Shown: positions 22,684 through 33,960 of the stretch, one piece after another | Numbering within the stretch: position 1 is the stretch's first letter | Layout: each line of letters starts with the position of its first letter | Assembly (NCBI RefSeq): GCF_958979055.1 | Contig: NC_084890.1 | Location: forward strand, 30,425,116-30,489,115 | Length of the DNA stretch: 64,000 nucleotides | Source of the DNA: Alnus glutinosa | Taxonomy: Eukaryota; Streptophyta; Magnoliopsida; Fagales; Betulaceae | Direction: 5' to 3' | The notes under the pieces: model-generated | What the model was told of the DNA's origin: nothing | The model's input: only the letters and a program-made list of their open reading frames with translations | Databases searched by the model: none | Made by a program: the position numbers and the translations under genes

Positions 22684-23619
22684 TGAATTAAACAAAAAAG
22701 GATCGTCACACTCTAGCAATAAAAACTGTAAAATTAACTACCAAAGAAAGATGGGCACAAAAGAGGGGCTTCTTAGAAAGTCTCTTTTGTTTTCCTCTCT
22801 TTTATTTTTTATTTTTTTTGATGTAGTAAGTAACATGACACATTTTTGGGATGTTTTTCAAAAAATGATCTTGCCTTCAGATAGGCATAGTCATTCAACC
22901 TTCATCCTCAAGTTTATTAATGATTTCTGTCCCGAACAATAGGAACTTTATGTTAGTGGGTCTGGTTTAGTTAATAAATGTAAATCATCCTAAGTGTCAG
23001 TCATTGTTTTTGTTTTGAAAAAATAAGTCTGTCTGTTAATTGGTGAAGAATTGAAAAAAAATGAATTAATCCTGTAATTGGTAAAAGTTATATGACTTCT
23101 AGAGTGAATATGAATTTAAATTTTGCTTCTGTTTGTTCACAGCATGAGTATATATTTGGTGTGTGTTCGTGTGCATATCTATTTTTAATAGATTGACTTT
23201 CTCTTGTCTGCAGCATGGGAGGCTTGGTTGTCAAGCAGATGCTTTATAAAGCTAAAGCAGAAAATATTGATAACCTTGTGAACAACACCATTGGAGTGTA
23301 GTGCTTTTTGTACAGATGCTTCACATTGCAGATGCTTCTTAGACAAGATGTATAGTGCTTTTTGTACTTTATTGTTCCCTTTTGCACAGTTGGGACCCTC
23401 TTGGCCAACATGTGCAACCACAAACACAACAGATAAAGACAGATATGCAATAAAGTCATACATTCAATAATGCAATGTACTGGACAACAACCCAACCAAA
23501 CTGGTTGTTGGTTTTCTTTACCCAACAAAAGACAAAAACATGTGACGATGGTCAGGCATGTGACGATGGTCAGGCCTTACCCAACTCGGGATACACCCAC
23601 AACAACCGAAAGTTTCGGT
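22684..23619. other. MULE transposase 5' leader intron with captured host DNA
   Basis: Between the right TIR and the transposase start. On the transposase strand this is probably leader intron, with an acceptor at 22681-22683. A candidate donor GAG/GTATTTT lies near 23770 inside the TIR. On the opposite strand it contains an intron-exon piece of a host hydrolase gene (23214-23298) with what looks like its intron upstream. A short direct repeat (TAGTGCTTTTTGTAC) occurs at about 23299 and 23353. Confidence 0.5.
23214..23298 (+). pseudogene. Captured exon of a SERAC1-like alpha/beta-hydrolase gene
   Basis: After a good acceptor (TTGTCTGCAG at 23204-23213) the exon reads MGGLVVKQMLYKAKAENIDN and then LVNNTIGV. 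In plant SERAC1-like lipase/hydrolase proteins this stretch follows the nucleophile serine of the H-S-M-G-G elbow; here the exon begins at the M-G-G, with the S codon split by the intron. Continuity stops at V, just where the next exon (VFYSCPHFGS in the family) should start. It lies between TIR and transposase, antisense to the transposase, so the MULE has picked up host genomic DNA including an intron. Identity is recalled from the family and was not searched. Confidence 0.7.
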
Positions 23620-24393
23620 TTTTATAACCTCATCACTTTGCCCAACAACCGACAAGCATTTGTTCCAAAAACCAAAACAAAGATTCAATCGACAAGCACA
23701 ATACACAATACATATATATATAGGACGAAACAAACTTCTAAAAACACAAAAATGGGCAAAATACCTCGGAATGTGCCGACTTGATGAGCGAGCGAAATCC
23801 ACTTCCTTCGACGTCCGGCCGAGGTTAGGTGAAATCCCCTTTCTTCGATGTCCGGGAGGGAGTCGGCCGGTTCTGTTGAGTCGACGGGAGAGAAATCGAG
23901 CGACAGTCCGGGAGTCCGGGAGGGAGTCGGCCGGTCGAGAGAGAGTCGGCCGAGGGGGATTTTAGGGATTAGGGTTCTTCACTTCTTCACTTCACAAGTT
24001 AATTTTAGGGATTTTGATTTCTTTCTCAGATTAACGATGAAATGATTTAAGTTTTTTTGTTTGAAATATTTGAGTTTCAGTTTTGAGTTTCTTAAATTGC
24101 AAAAAATAGTTTTCCCCCCAAAATGAAGAAATGACGTGGGTGTGTGATGTGGAAGTGTTTGGGTGATTTGGAAATTAAGTGAATGCTGACGTGTTTCACT
24201 GGACAGATGTCGACATTCTAGTGGTGCTAAGTGTCAGTGACGTGGCGAGCCGTTAGTTTTTGGACGGAGAAGTTAACCGAGGTACTTATTTGGTCATTTC
24301 CAAAAATTTAGGTATCGTCTGTAATGCGAATTGAAACTCAGGGACTAAAAAATAAAGTTGCCAAAACTCAGGGACTAAAAAGGTGTTTATCCC
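23620..24393 (-). repeat. MULE right terminal inverted repeat (about 774 bp)
   Basis: Inverse complement of 16774-17540, with a few substitutions and small indels (for example CCCTG for CCTTG near the tip, and changes around 23875-23890). It drives inward toward the transposase and presumably carries its promoter. Confidence 0.92.
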
Positions 24394-24417
24394 TTTAAAA
24401 TATGAAGAGCATAGTAA

Positions 24418-24743
24418 CGATGCGTTTGGCAACAGAGTTGCCTCAGATTTCTATTCGGGTTTTTTCAAAACCCGCATTCAACCCGAGCAAAAAACTGAAC
24501 TGCATTTCTATTCTACTCATCCACACGAATTCCAACACCATTATTACCTCAAAACCAGTGTTGAATAGTACTGTGGGCAAAGTGTCAGTCCCATTTTAAC
24601 TTGAAGTTTTGTTAGACTAGTATATATATTATTGTATATGTAGGAAAAGGACTTTTGACTCTTGAGAGCACGCCTACCCTACCCCCAATCTTTTTTCTCA
24701 GCTGGGAATTGAGAACATTACCTTAACAGTGCCGACGGCTTTA
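24418..24743. other. Spacer after the MULE insertion, no gene recognised
   Basis: Homology with the NIP leader ends at CATAGTAA (24410-24417). What follows is unique in the window, with no clear feature until the MYCBP-like fragment. Confidence 0.5.
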
Positions 24744-25310
24744 ATGGCCGCCACTCTCCGTCACCAGTAGGTCCTCTCTCTAGCTCTCTCACTCTCTCTG
24801 ATCTCTTTTTCTCAGATCTAAAATCTCTTCAGCCTTCCAAAAAGCCTCAAATGGGGTTCTTCATGCTCTCACCAAAGGTCTCTTCCAGAATACTTCTTAT
24901 GATTTTTTAGTTGAGTTGCATATTTAATTTTTGTCTGACTTTGTTTTGTTTGCTAATTAATAAATATTTAATATTTATATGTTTTTTTTTTTATTTTCTT
25001 TGCTTGGTTTTTTTTTTTTTGTTTTTTTTTTTTTTTTCAGTTATGAAGGTTGCATTGTATGAGCAGAATGAGAAACCTTCTTCTGCCCTTGAGTAAGTTC
25101 ATTTCTTTTATTTTATATTTTTTTTTAAGCAAATGCGTTTTTTGATCTGATTTCAAATATATGTGTGTCACTTTGTATTTGGGTATGAACTGGTGATAGA
25201 ATTTTCTTCATCTATAGTTGTGCGGCACTTTCTTCTTCTTCTTTTTTTTTTTTTTTTTTTTTTTTGGTTTTCAGGTATATTGCAAGGAGCCGGCATCACT
25301 TTCTTCTTTG
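24744..25310 (+). pseudogene. MYCBP (c-Myc-binding protein homolog) gene fragment
   Basis: Four pieces join in consistent phase: 24744-24766 (MAATLRHQ, donor GTAGGT), 24816-24877 (SKISSAFQKASNGVLHALTK), 25041-25092 (VMKVALYEQNEKPSSALE) and the beginning of a third coding exon from 25275 (EYIARS, then degenerate T-rich sequence). The core A-L-T-K-V-x-V-A-L-Y-E-Q-N-x-K-P-S-S-A-L-E matches plant homologs of human MYCBP/AMY-1. The third exon loses similarity after a few residues, and the C-terminal half is absent. The first intron would be only 49 bp, short for a plant. I read this as a truncated copy and probably not functional. Confidence 0.6.
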
Positions 25311-25484
25311 TTTTTATTTTTTTATTTTTTTTTATTTTATGATGTATTTGTATTTATATATATATTTTTTCATTTTTTAATAGTATTAGTTGCATATAGA
25401 GATTTAATTAATGCAGTGAAGATAAATGGATCTAAATTTTTTTTAAAAATATATATATATATATATATTTTCAATTTTTTAATA

Positions 25485-25867
25485 GTATTTGTGGCCGCTA
25501 ATAGTCTAGTATTAACAGCGATTTTAGACTCAGTTAACAATTATTAGCGACGGATAAAATTACTTTTAGCAGTGAACTTGGTGGCCGCTAAAAGGGGAGT
25601 GATCCTTACACTCACACTACACAACAATGGCACAACACCAAGGCTGTGTGGGCCCTACTCCATTGTGCCTTGGTGTTGTGTAGTGTGAGTGTTTTTATCA
25701 TTTCTCTAAAACAATTATTAGCGGCGAGCAAAAAAAGTGGTCATTAATAGTCTTTAGCGTCGGACTATTAGCGGCTACTCTTTGGCCACTATTTATTAAT
25801 AGTGACCAAAATAACATCATTAGCGGCCCAATATGTTGGCTGCTAATGATTAAATTTTTTGTAGTGA
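25485..25867. mobile_element. CACTA-type element remnant
   Basis: The right end reads TTAAATTTTTTGTAGTG (25850-25866), the inverse of the common plant CACTACAAAAAA terminus. Sub-terminal repeats of the TTAGCGGC/GCCGCTAA type are spread over 25490-25870 in both orientations. The left terminus is missing or decayed. A second palindromic insertion sits inside (25594-25702). No transposase sequence remains. Confidence 0.6.
25594..25702. mobile_element. Palindromic MITE nested in the CACTA remnant
   Basis: The arms ACACTCACACTACACAACA and TGTTGTGTAGTGTGAGTGT are inverse, with a second inner pair (CAACACCAAGGC / GCCTTGGTGTTG). The outer flanks (AGTGATCCTTACAC / AAAATGATTTCT-like) resemble the termini of the MITE at 62720-62901, suggesting the same superfamily. 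Confidence 0.55.
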
Positions 25868-25897
25868 CAACTGTTTGTCCAAAAGTGTGGGAGAACG

Positions 25898-26097
25898 GTA
25901 AAAAATGAGTAATGCTACACATCATCCCCTTGTCCTCCTTTTGTCATCTCAAAATTGATGTGACTCTTAAAATCACCATTGGATCAAAATTCAAAAGTGA
26001 TATATCAAAAATTCAATGGTGATTTTAAGAGCCACATCAATTTTGGGAGGACAAAAGGAGGACAAGGGGATGATGTGTAGCATTACTCGTAAAAAAT
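25898..26097. mobile_element. Mutator-type MITE, 182 bp, with 9-bp target duplication
   Basis: The element is 25907-26088, from GAGTAATGCTACACATCATC to its inverse GATGATGTGTAGCATTACTC. The two halves are inverse copies along nearly their whole length. GTAAAAAAT is duplicated exactly at 25898-25906 and 26089-26097. A 9-bp duplication points to Mutator-type mobilisation. Confidence 0.85.
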
Positions 26098-26331
26098 AAT
26101 TTACGGCACATAAGATATATAAACTATTTTATGTCATATAAAATTTATATTTCCTTCGTCAATTGAAATATTTTTAAATTAACAGTTACTTTAAAAAAAT
26201 ATATATTTATAGTGGGCATCTATGTTACTTTAAAATGTAAATGGTCAATTAATAGAGAGTGGTCAATGAAAGAAAATTTTATGTTTTGCCCGTCTTGTAC
26301 AGTATGAGTGAGAGCTCATCCTAATTCCTAA

Positions 26332-26508
26332 GAGTAATGCTACACATCATCCTCTTGTCCACCTTTTATCCTCTCAAAATTGATGTGGCTCTTAAAATCA
26401 CCATTGGATCAAAATTCAATAATGATCTATCATAAATTCAATGGTGATTTTAAGAACCACATCAAATTTAGGAGGACAAAAAAAAGACAAGGGGATGATG
26501 TGTAGCAT
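26332..26508. mobile_element. Second copy of the GAGTAATGCTACACATC MITE
   Basis: Same palindromic family as 25907-26088. The left terminus GAGTAATGCTACACATCATC is intact. The right terminus is frayed (TGTGTAGCATT then CATC), so no target duplication is claimed. It sits about 30 bp from the start of segmental block 2. Confidence 0.75.
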
Positions 26509-27219
26509 TCATCAATTCGTAAAGACTAGTTTAGGTTTATAGCTGGAGGTGGCTGTATCCTCCACATTAATATTATTATTACCTAAAAGTATATAGGTTG
26601 TTGAAAAGCACCCTCAAAGACTTGTTTTGGCTTCTCCTGACCGACAATTCTCTATAAAAACAAAACAAAATATAAAATAATTGAGAAATTTATGGTGGAG
26701 CCTTTTGTTATTTTCACAAATTTTTCATCCGAAAAAAATATGAAAATGACATCTAATTTTTACGTATGTTTTTAATAGGTTTAATAAAGTATAAAACATT
26801 TGTTCTTAGAATACGTGATTCTTACTTACATTTTAAAAATGCATTTAGGTTTACATGCTTTAAAGACATATGTCAACCCTACGAAAATGTTCATTTTAAA
26901 AATGAGGTGATTATTATTTTTTGAACGAAAGAACAAAAGACTTGAGTATTTCATTCATTAAAAATTACAGACATAAAGCTTTTACATCACAAAACATAAA
27001 GTACTATGAAATTACATAGTCATAGATAGAAACAAATTTTTTACATTAAAGTGTTATATATGACTTTCATCTTTCGCTAACCCGTGTACAGAAATAGTTA
27101 AAGAGCAAATCTGCTAAAAAAAAATAGTTACAGATGTGATCATTATTGAATTTAATGTTTTAGCAATGAGTGGGTCATCATCATTGTGGGATAATTGGGA
27201 GTCTTGGGACTGACAAAGA

Positions 27220-27412
27220 GTAATGCTAGAAATCATTTTTTTTTTTATTTTATCTCATAACTATCACATAATATTGACGTGAGTCCCAACAAATTTTTGG
27301 ATCAATTTTTGTCCTTTTTTTTTTAAAAAAAAAAATGGAATCTAAAGATTGTTTACATTGACACTATAAAATAATTATGTGATAAAAAAAATATAATTTT
27401 TAACATTAATTC
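27220..27412. mobile_element. MITE-like inverted repeat (block 2 counterpart of 3921-4130)
   Basis: Same ends and arms as the block 1 copy, in the same position relative to NIP. It was therefore present before the duplication. Confidence 0.45.
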
Positions 27413-27548
27413 CCAAATGGGTAGTAAACTTTCCTCTTCATCTAAATATAAGCCTTATGCATATGTCTATATCACTTTCCCTCCTTTTTTTATCAACTGC
27501 CAAATTGACTAATTTATGTGTCATGGAAATGTAAAGGGGACAGCAAGT

Positions 27549-27738
27549 TTAAATTTTTTATTTTTTATTTTTTTCTTTTGAGGGAATTGGGGAAAGGAGA
27601 ATGAGATGAAGTCACACACATCATAACTGAATTGAGAGGAAGAGATAGTCACAGACAGTCTTACAAGCTGAGTTCAACTCATCTCTTCAAAATAGCCTAT
27701 CTCTTGAAGAGAGAGAGGAACTTATAAGGCCTCTGACC
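27549..27738. other. Block 2-specific insertion
   Basis: About 190 bp between CAGCAAGTTT and CCTCTGACCTTTG is not found at the matching place in block 1 (4262-4312), which has about 50 bp of different sequence. It holds TGAAGTCACACACATCATAA and a GAGAGAGAGG run. I cannot classify it. Confidence 0.5.
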
Positions 27739-28107
27739 TTTGTATTTCACTGTTTTCTGGCCCTCTACAAGGCGCAACTCATGGGATTTGGCCCTTTTGA
27801 GTTTGGTCAAATGAGAAGGAAAAAAAAATATTTAAAAAATCAATTAATGCATAAATCTTTACATATGCATGCCGTAATTGATAGTCCGATAATTAAGTCC
27901 CTTTTTTTTTTCGAGACAAATGGTGGAATTTAAAAGAAATATTGACAATTTAAAAGAAGAAAATGTATGGATTCAGAAAATTTTCCAATTTTCCAACTGA
28001 AGATTAGCATGCATGTGCCAAAAAAAAAAAAAGATGGATCGTGATTCATGACTTTGGTTGCAAAATTTCCCATTTATACAACTTTTTTTAAAAAAAAAAA
28101 TTTAAGG

Positions 28108-28543
28108 GAGAATTCACTTATATCTTATGAACTTGTACACTTTTTGAAAAAATATACTTAAACTTTAAAACGTCTCAATTTAAGAGTATCTACTTTTTCA
28201 GAAAGCTTCATTTTCAGTCATCCGTTAGAATTTTTTGTTAAATCTTATTAAAATTCTTAAAATACTCCTCAATTTTTTTAGGAAAAAAAAAATTTAAAAT
28301 TTAAGTGTTGGTTAGAATTTAACGGAATTTACAAAAATACTCATGCCTGAATCTTTGAATAGTTTTATAAAAAAAATAAACACAATAGTATTTTGAGAAT
28401 TTTGATAGGATTTAACAGAAAAGTCTAACGGAAGACTAAGATTGAAACTTTCTGAAAAATGGATACTCTAAATTGAGATGTTTTAAAGTTTATGTACCTT
28501 CTTCCAAAATGAGTAAAAATTCAAGAGTTATAAGTAAAGTTCT
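28108..28543. mobile_element. Inverted-repeat element, family I (copy 4 of 5)
   Basis: Ends GAGAATTCACTTATA and TTATAAGTAAAGTTCTT. Block 2 counterpart of 4687-5152. Confidence 0.5.
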
Positions 28544-29783
28544 TAATTAAAAATTAAAAAATCACAACTTCTTTGAATTGATGCATTCCCTTTTGGCTTT
28601 GTGCATTTAAGAGCATAATTCATGTGATTAAGATAAAGAGTTGTCAAACACCGCCATGGTTATTAAAAATTTATCCTTATCCCCACTTGAGAATCAATCA
28701 ATTATGGCTGCTCACTTTCTATATATAGATGCATGCTGTCTTTCCTCGTGCCATCTCTTTCCTTTTCCTCACATGTTACGTGCACGGCTTATCCCTTTTC
28801 TCTATCTCTAGCTTTAATGTCATTTACGTACGTAGTTATTCATGTGACATTTTCTCGATCACAAAAAATTCCAACAAACTCTTCTTTAATTCGTTTTATT
28901 AAACATATATTTATTTTCCTAATTAAATGAGAAAAAAAGGGTTAATTAAGGGAATGTTTACAAAAACAATATCAGAACGAGTCCATCTAACAAGACCATA
29001 TGCACGATAATTAGCCCATCAAAACCCTTTCAAAGCGTTCCAATTTTAAAAGGAAGATAGGTCTAAACAGATATCTTTCCTTACGTGTTTTGTGTTTTAA
29101 AGAACTTTTTGAAACTCAGTAAAAATAAAACTTTGTTTGACGCTAATTATTAAAAAAAAAAAAAAAAAAAAAAAAAATTGTTGGTTAAATGATTAAATTT
29201 ACTATTTCTATCAGTTTAAACTTTGGGGATAAGTAGTAATTCTAACATTGTATCAGAGTAAAACATTTTGAGTTCGAACATTATCTCCGCCAATTCACCC
29301 TCCTCCCTCTAAATTCAGGTTAAATATTCTATGTGTTGGTCGTTACTTATTAGTTTGAGCCTATACATGATCGAAGATGAACGTTCAAGTATTGGTAAAA
29401 TGATTAAATTTATACGTTCATATCAACTTAAACTTTTAGAATAAATTAACGCCAACAATAACAAAGAAGCAAACTTTCATTTATAAGATTTGTATGGATA
29501 CAGAGATTACTTCATTTCATCATAACATACATATATCATACATGTGTTTTTCAAAAAAAAAAAAAAAAAACATACATATATGTGAGTTCCTCCTTACACT
29601 TTTTAAGCCTATATATATATATATATATAGTAATTATAAGTACCACATCCAACGCAGCAATCACCAAACAAGTACAACAAAATATAGAGGAAACTCTTTT
29701 CTCATAAATAGTTGGAAAAACTATTTTTATCCGAATTAAATCAGATAAAAAAAAACAAGTGTTTCCAACTATTAATTACTCCG

Positions 29784-32208
29784 TTAGCCAGAGCCGCTAC
29801 CTCTTGATGCTTTCAGGAAAGAGCCACTCTTGGTGATCTCGCGTAACGGCTTGTCGGTGAACCTGATTATATTGTAGACCCATGCACCGGATATAGCCCC
29901 AAGAGTCGTCGCCAAAAGGTACACCCATATGCTTTCGTACTTGCAATGTACAATAGCCTGCCCCAAGGTTCTTGCTGGATTCATCGATGCTCCTGAAATT
30001 GGCCTGTCAAAATAGCATCCCCCCATCATTAGAATGCCAGCTTGGCAAGGGTACTACAATTTTTATGGACAAGAAAATGGATATGATTTCTCCGTTATTT
30101 AATTAAATAGGAAGGATATAGTTGTTTTTTTACCTTTTTACAGGATGTGAAAAGACAATTATACCCTCATTTTTATACTAAATGTGGAGAGAATCCAAAT
30201 TCAATCTCTCTATTACACGTTTCTTATAAACTGATTTTACGACGATTCTCGTGACAGTCTTCGTAGCACTGTCGCATGAGTTGATAAGATATGGTAAAAA
30301 TTGTAGTATTTTAAGCATTTTTCTTAAAATATGTATTGAATATGAATATATACTATTGTTATTCAACTCGATGATGTAAAAAAAAATAATAATAATAATT
30401 TTTAGTGTTATGCCATCTCAATTGTATAATAGTTACATATCAGTCTACTGAATAAATATATACAATAAAAAAAAATGATGTAAACATATAATTTGTGCAA
30501 TATATTCCTAATGAGATTAGATTAAGCTATTACCCGGTAAACATTACGTTAAGTAGGACTGTAGACCCAATGGCAAGGCCAGCAAGCTCTCCGATCTGCA
30601 TGTAGTTACAGGTTGTGAATTTTTCATTCTTCTAATAAGAAATGTTCTTCAACTCTTCGGTTCAACTTTGATAACTTTTTTTAAAATTAATTATTGAATA
30701 TGTAAGACTCGCATGTAAGAAATTAAAACAAATTTGCTGATTAGTTTGAAAAAAAAAAAAGAAAGATAAAAATTAGACAGAAATTGAAAAAGTAGCAGAT
30801 GTCTTTTTCTGTGTGTCTTAGGCGAACTTCTTTAGTCAATTCTACGGCTATTTCTTTGATCCCGATCGACACAATCTCTATATCTCACCCATATTAGAAC
30901 AGATGTCTAAGTTCAAACACCAACTCTATATTTTACCATTTATTTCAATTAAATATTTAACGACGTGTTAAACTCACTTACATGAGTAAAATTAGTACAT
31001 CCTATAAACTAAAACTTTTGAAATAAATTAACAAAATTAAACGAATAAAAGGATGAAAGAACTAATTACAGCTCTGTTGTCAGTGACAACACCGGATATG
31101 ACAAACATGAGGTAGAATGTGATTATGAACTCGAGCACAAAAGACTGCATATTAGACCCTGCCGGAATTGTTCCGGCGAACTTGTTCTCGTGCCCACTGA
31201 ACATCAACCGAAGGGTGCCACTCGCCAGTATTGACCCGAGGACTTGAGCTGATACATAAGCTGGCACCTACAAGAGATACAAATTTGACAAAAGAAAAAT
31301 AGAAAAAGAAGTTTAGGTCAGACAGACAAATCTGATTCACATGGTATTTTTTGCAGAATATTATTTGAATACAATGTGGATTGGTTGGGAGAAGGCTTAT
31401 GAATCATGGGTTTTTGTCACGGCTTGAAAATTCACCAAAATTGAAGTAATTTTTTTTTTTTTGGTAAATAAGTTGAAAATACATGAATTTTTTACATACC
31501 CATTTGGGTGTTAATAACAATTAATAACATGCCTTTTTAAAACAAGTTGGAGAATGTTTGTTTGAAAGTAAAGTGGGTTGTTTAGAACTGCAACAAAAAA
31601 AAAAAAAAAAAACTTGTTAATTAACGCGCTTTCTTGCAGTGCACCCAGACAAGAATGAGAAAGTTTCTCTGGTGTAGTTTACCTGCTGCCATGGAAATCT
31701 TCTGCAAGTGGCAAATGCAATGGTGACTGCAGGATTAAAATGGGCGCCGGAGATGTGGCCAACGGAGTAAACCAGAACCATCACAGCCAGCCCCCAAACT
31801 ATCGAAATTCCCGGCAGAGTCACCACCTTGTCATTGCCCAAATTCACCACCGCCGATCCACAACCGGCAAAGATCAAGAAGTAGGTACCCAAAAACTCTG
31901 CCACCAACTGTCATCAACAAAAAAATTCCCTTTTTTTCATGTTAAATCGGCTTAGATAAGGCTGAATATGCAGACCCAAAAACACTCTTAAAGCTCATGT
32001 TTTCTAGGACTTGGCATATAAATTGAAAAAGAAAAAAAGGAATCAGCTAAATATATCTATGCACCTTCTGCATGAAAGGAACAGAGAGACAGAAGCCTCC
32101 TCCTTGGTTGGTTTTGGAGGCAGAGGAGGCATGGTTGTGACTGGCCTCGCATTCTTTAACAGACAAAGCAACATCATGGTTTCCGCTACTTCCTGAATTA
32201 TCTGCCAT
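29784..32208 (-). CDS. NIP1: NIP1-type aquaporin (NIP copy C), intact, five exons
   Basis: Second complete nodulin-26-like channel gene. Exons 32065-32208, 31683-31907, 31070-31267, 30534-30595 and 29784-30003 have the same lengths and phases as copy A and give 282 aa. NPA boxes HFNPAVT and MNPART are present. The selectivity set W86, V206, A215, R221 is unchanged, so channel specificity should match copy A. Differences from A include D3, F-L-I-F in helix 1, S-A for V-V at 67-68, G72, Q122, I198 and T209 in helix 5, K for R at 153 and a C-terminus ending RGSGSG. The phospho-acceptor motif KSGSFLK is kept. Intron 4 lacks the exon 5 duplicate and intron 3 lacks the LINE scrap seen in copy A. 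The leader CT tract is only (CT)7. It is likely transcribed from about 125-200 bp further upstream, but no TATA box could be assigned with confidence. Confidence 0.93.
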
Positions 32209-32332
32209 CGCTCTTGACACAAAGAGAGAGGAATGAACAGAGGTGAAAAAACAGAGAAATGAGATTGCTCGGCTTTGGCAAAGAACACACGGGGGAACAA
32301 CTCCAATTTATTGGTACAAAAAGATCCCAAAA

Positions 32333-32346
32333 GAGAGAGAGAGAGA
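32333..32346. repeat. (GA)7 tract in the NIP C leader
   Basis: Short version of the CT leader tract expanded in copies A and B. Confidence 0.85.
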
Positions 32347-33849
32347 ATGGACTTCTTGGGAACATGGAAGAGACGACCAAATAGGTTTTACTTTTAAAAT
32401 ATTAAGAGCATAGTAAATAACGTTGAAAAAAGTGGTGTTTTAGATGATGTGAACAGGTATATGAACTGATGGCTGCTTCAACAACCCACTGGAAATGTAG
32501 ATGGATGAAATAAATGCCTTTTAGGACTCCAAAACGGTATTAATAGATACTGCTTACACAGCCAGCCATGAGCCGTGGCTGATTGTCTAATGCTATTGGG
32601 ACTTCAGTTGACTTGGATCAATCTTAGTTGACGACAGCAGTAATAACACCTCTCATTGGATTTTATCAAATGTAAAATAGAGAAAAATAGATAATATACT
32701 CTTCTTCTAGAATTTGAAAGGATAGCAATTACTAATTAATGAGGCTCTCCCTTTTTCTTTTTCTTTTGTTAAAAAAATAATAATAATAATAATAAATAAA
32801 CCCTATTCTGTATAGGCTTTCTGTTGCATGAGGGGACATAATTTTGTACTTTTTCCTTTCAGGAAGTTATACGTCAAAATATTACCAAAAAGATGAGTAA
32901 AATGTGATGTTTTTGCACGATACAACCCACAAGAACCATATATCAGTTGATTGAGTGAGACTTGAAGAGTTGATTTTGTGATATTAAAAAAATGAGATGT
33001 CAGTTACACTGCAGATAACTTCTAATAAAAAGTCTACAAAATAAAACCAAATCTAAGATGACGGGCGTAAACGTCTATAGCTATATATATTTATAAAGGT
33101 TTAATTAATCAACTAGGAGGAAACTGCTATATATAAAAGAGTATTTCTAGAAATGTAAAACAAAGAAAATTAAGAATATTCAAACCGAACCTTTGGGCTC
33201 CTGAAAAACTTAAGGATTAATTCCAGCCAAAGGACAACTTTAGTTGAATCTGCAGACTGCAGATATACATGCATGTTTATTAAAAGGTTTAATAAGTCTT
33301 TTTATATTTCAAAAATAAAAATACACATATTTTACAAAACATATGCTTATGGTTTTTTTTTTTTTTTTTTATAAGTAAAAATTAATTCTATATCTGCCTT
33401 GTGTTTTTTCAAAATAAATATGTTTAGCTACCGTTTTTTAAAAGGAAAAATACAAAACTCTTTCTAAAAAATTTATCAATTATTTTTTTTAAATGGACCC
33501 CAAAAAAAACATTTATACGGCTTTGGACAATTCTCTTTGTTATGTACAATTAAAGACAATCTTAACAAGCAATATTATAAGTGTACATGAGGGCAAGTTG
33601 TCGTGTTCAACTCTTCGTGCACAAAGGGATCCACAAATTAATTTAATCATTCTTTTATTTACATTATTTTTTTCCTTCAATTTTAACTTTTCTGATCCAC
33701 CATTTAGTATTAGTGAAGCATTTGTTAATTGTAAATGTGGGAAACATTGGAGAAGAGACATTTGGCTTGAAAAAGGTAACCCGTGATCATGTAGTTTAGG
33801 GACCAACTAGAAATTTAACTTTAAAAATATTAAATTGTATTTTTTTTAT

Positions 33850-33886
<37 letters not shown>

Positions 33887-33960
33887 AAGAAAGAAAGAAG
33901 AAGAAGGAGGACGTCTATTGTTTCTTTTTAACAAATTCAAAGGTTGAAAAAACTTTTTAA
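32347..33960. other. Intergenic 5' flank of NIP C
   Basis: No gene seen. Collinear with 9570-11460 apart from indels: an (AAT)n run near 32775-32795, one copy of the CAGTTGATTGAGTGAGACTTG segment where block 1 has two, and a long poly-A/(GAAA) stretch near 33855-33902. Confidence 0.6.

Larger units (their letters stand above)
16765..24402. mobile_element. Mutator-like element (MULE) with 9-bp target duplication
   Basis: The element is 16774-24393 (7,620 bp). It starts GGGATAAACACCTTTTTAGT and ends with the inverse, ACTAAAAAGGTGTTTATCCC. The 9-bp duplication TTTAAAATA stands at 16765-16773 and 24394-24402. Copies A and C show the empty site as one TTTAAAATA (A) in the same leader sequence, so the insertion point is proven inside the window. 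The left half carries a GRF zinc-finger gene on the plus strand and the right half a MuDR transposase on the minus strand, each reading inward from its terminal repeat. The TIRs differ by only a handful of substitutions in the parts I compared, so the insertion looks young. Two 1-bp shifts in the transposase suggest this copy no longer moves itself. Confidence 0.95.

Noticed and set aside
24911..25547. F-rich 'membrane protein' ORFs
   Set aside because: Poly-T translation. The only real coding signal there is the 52-base MYCBP-like exon.
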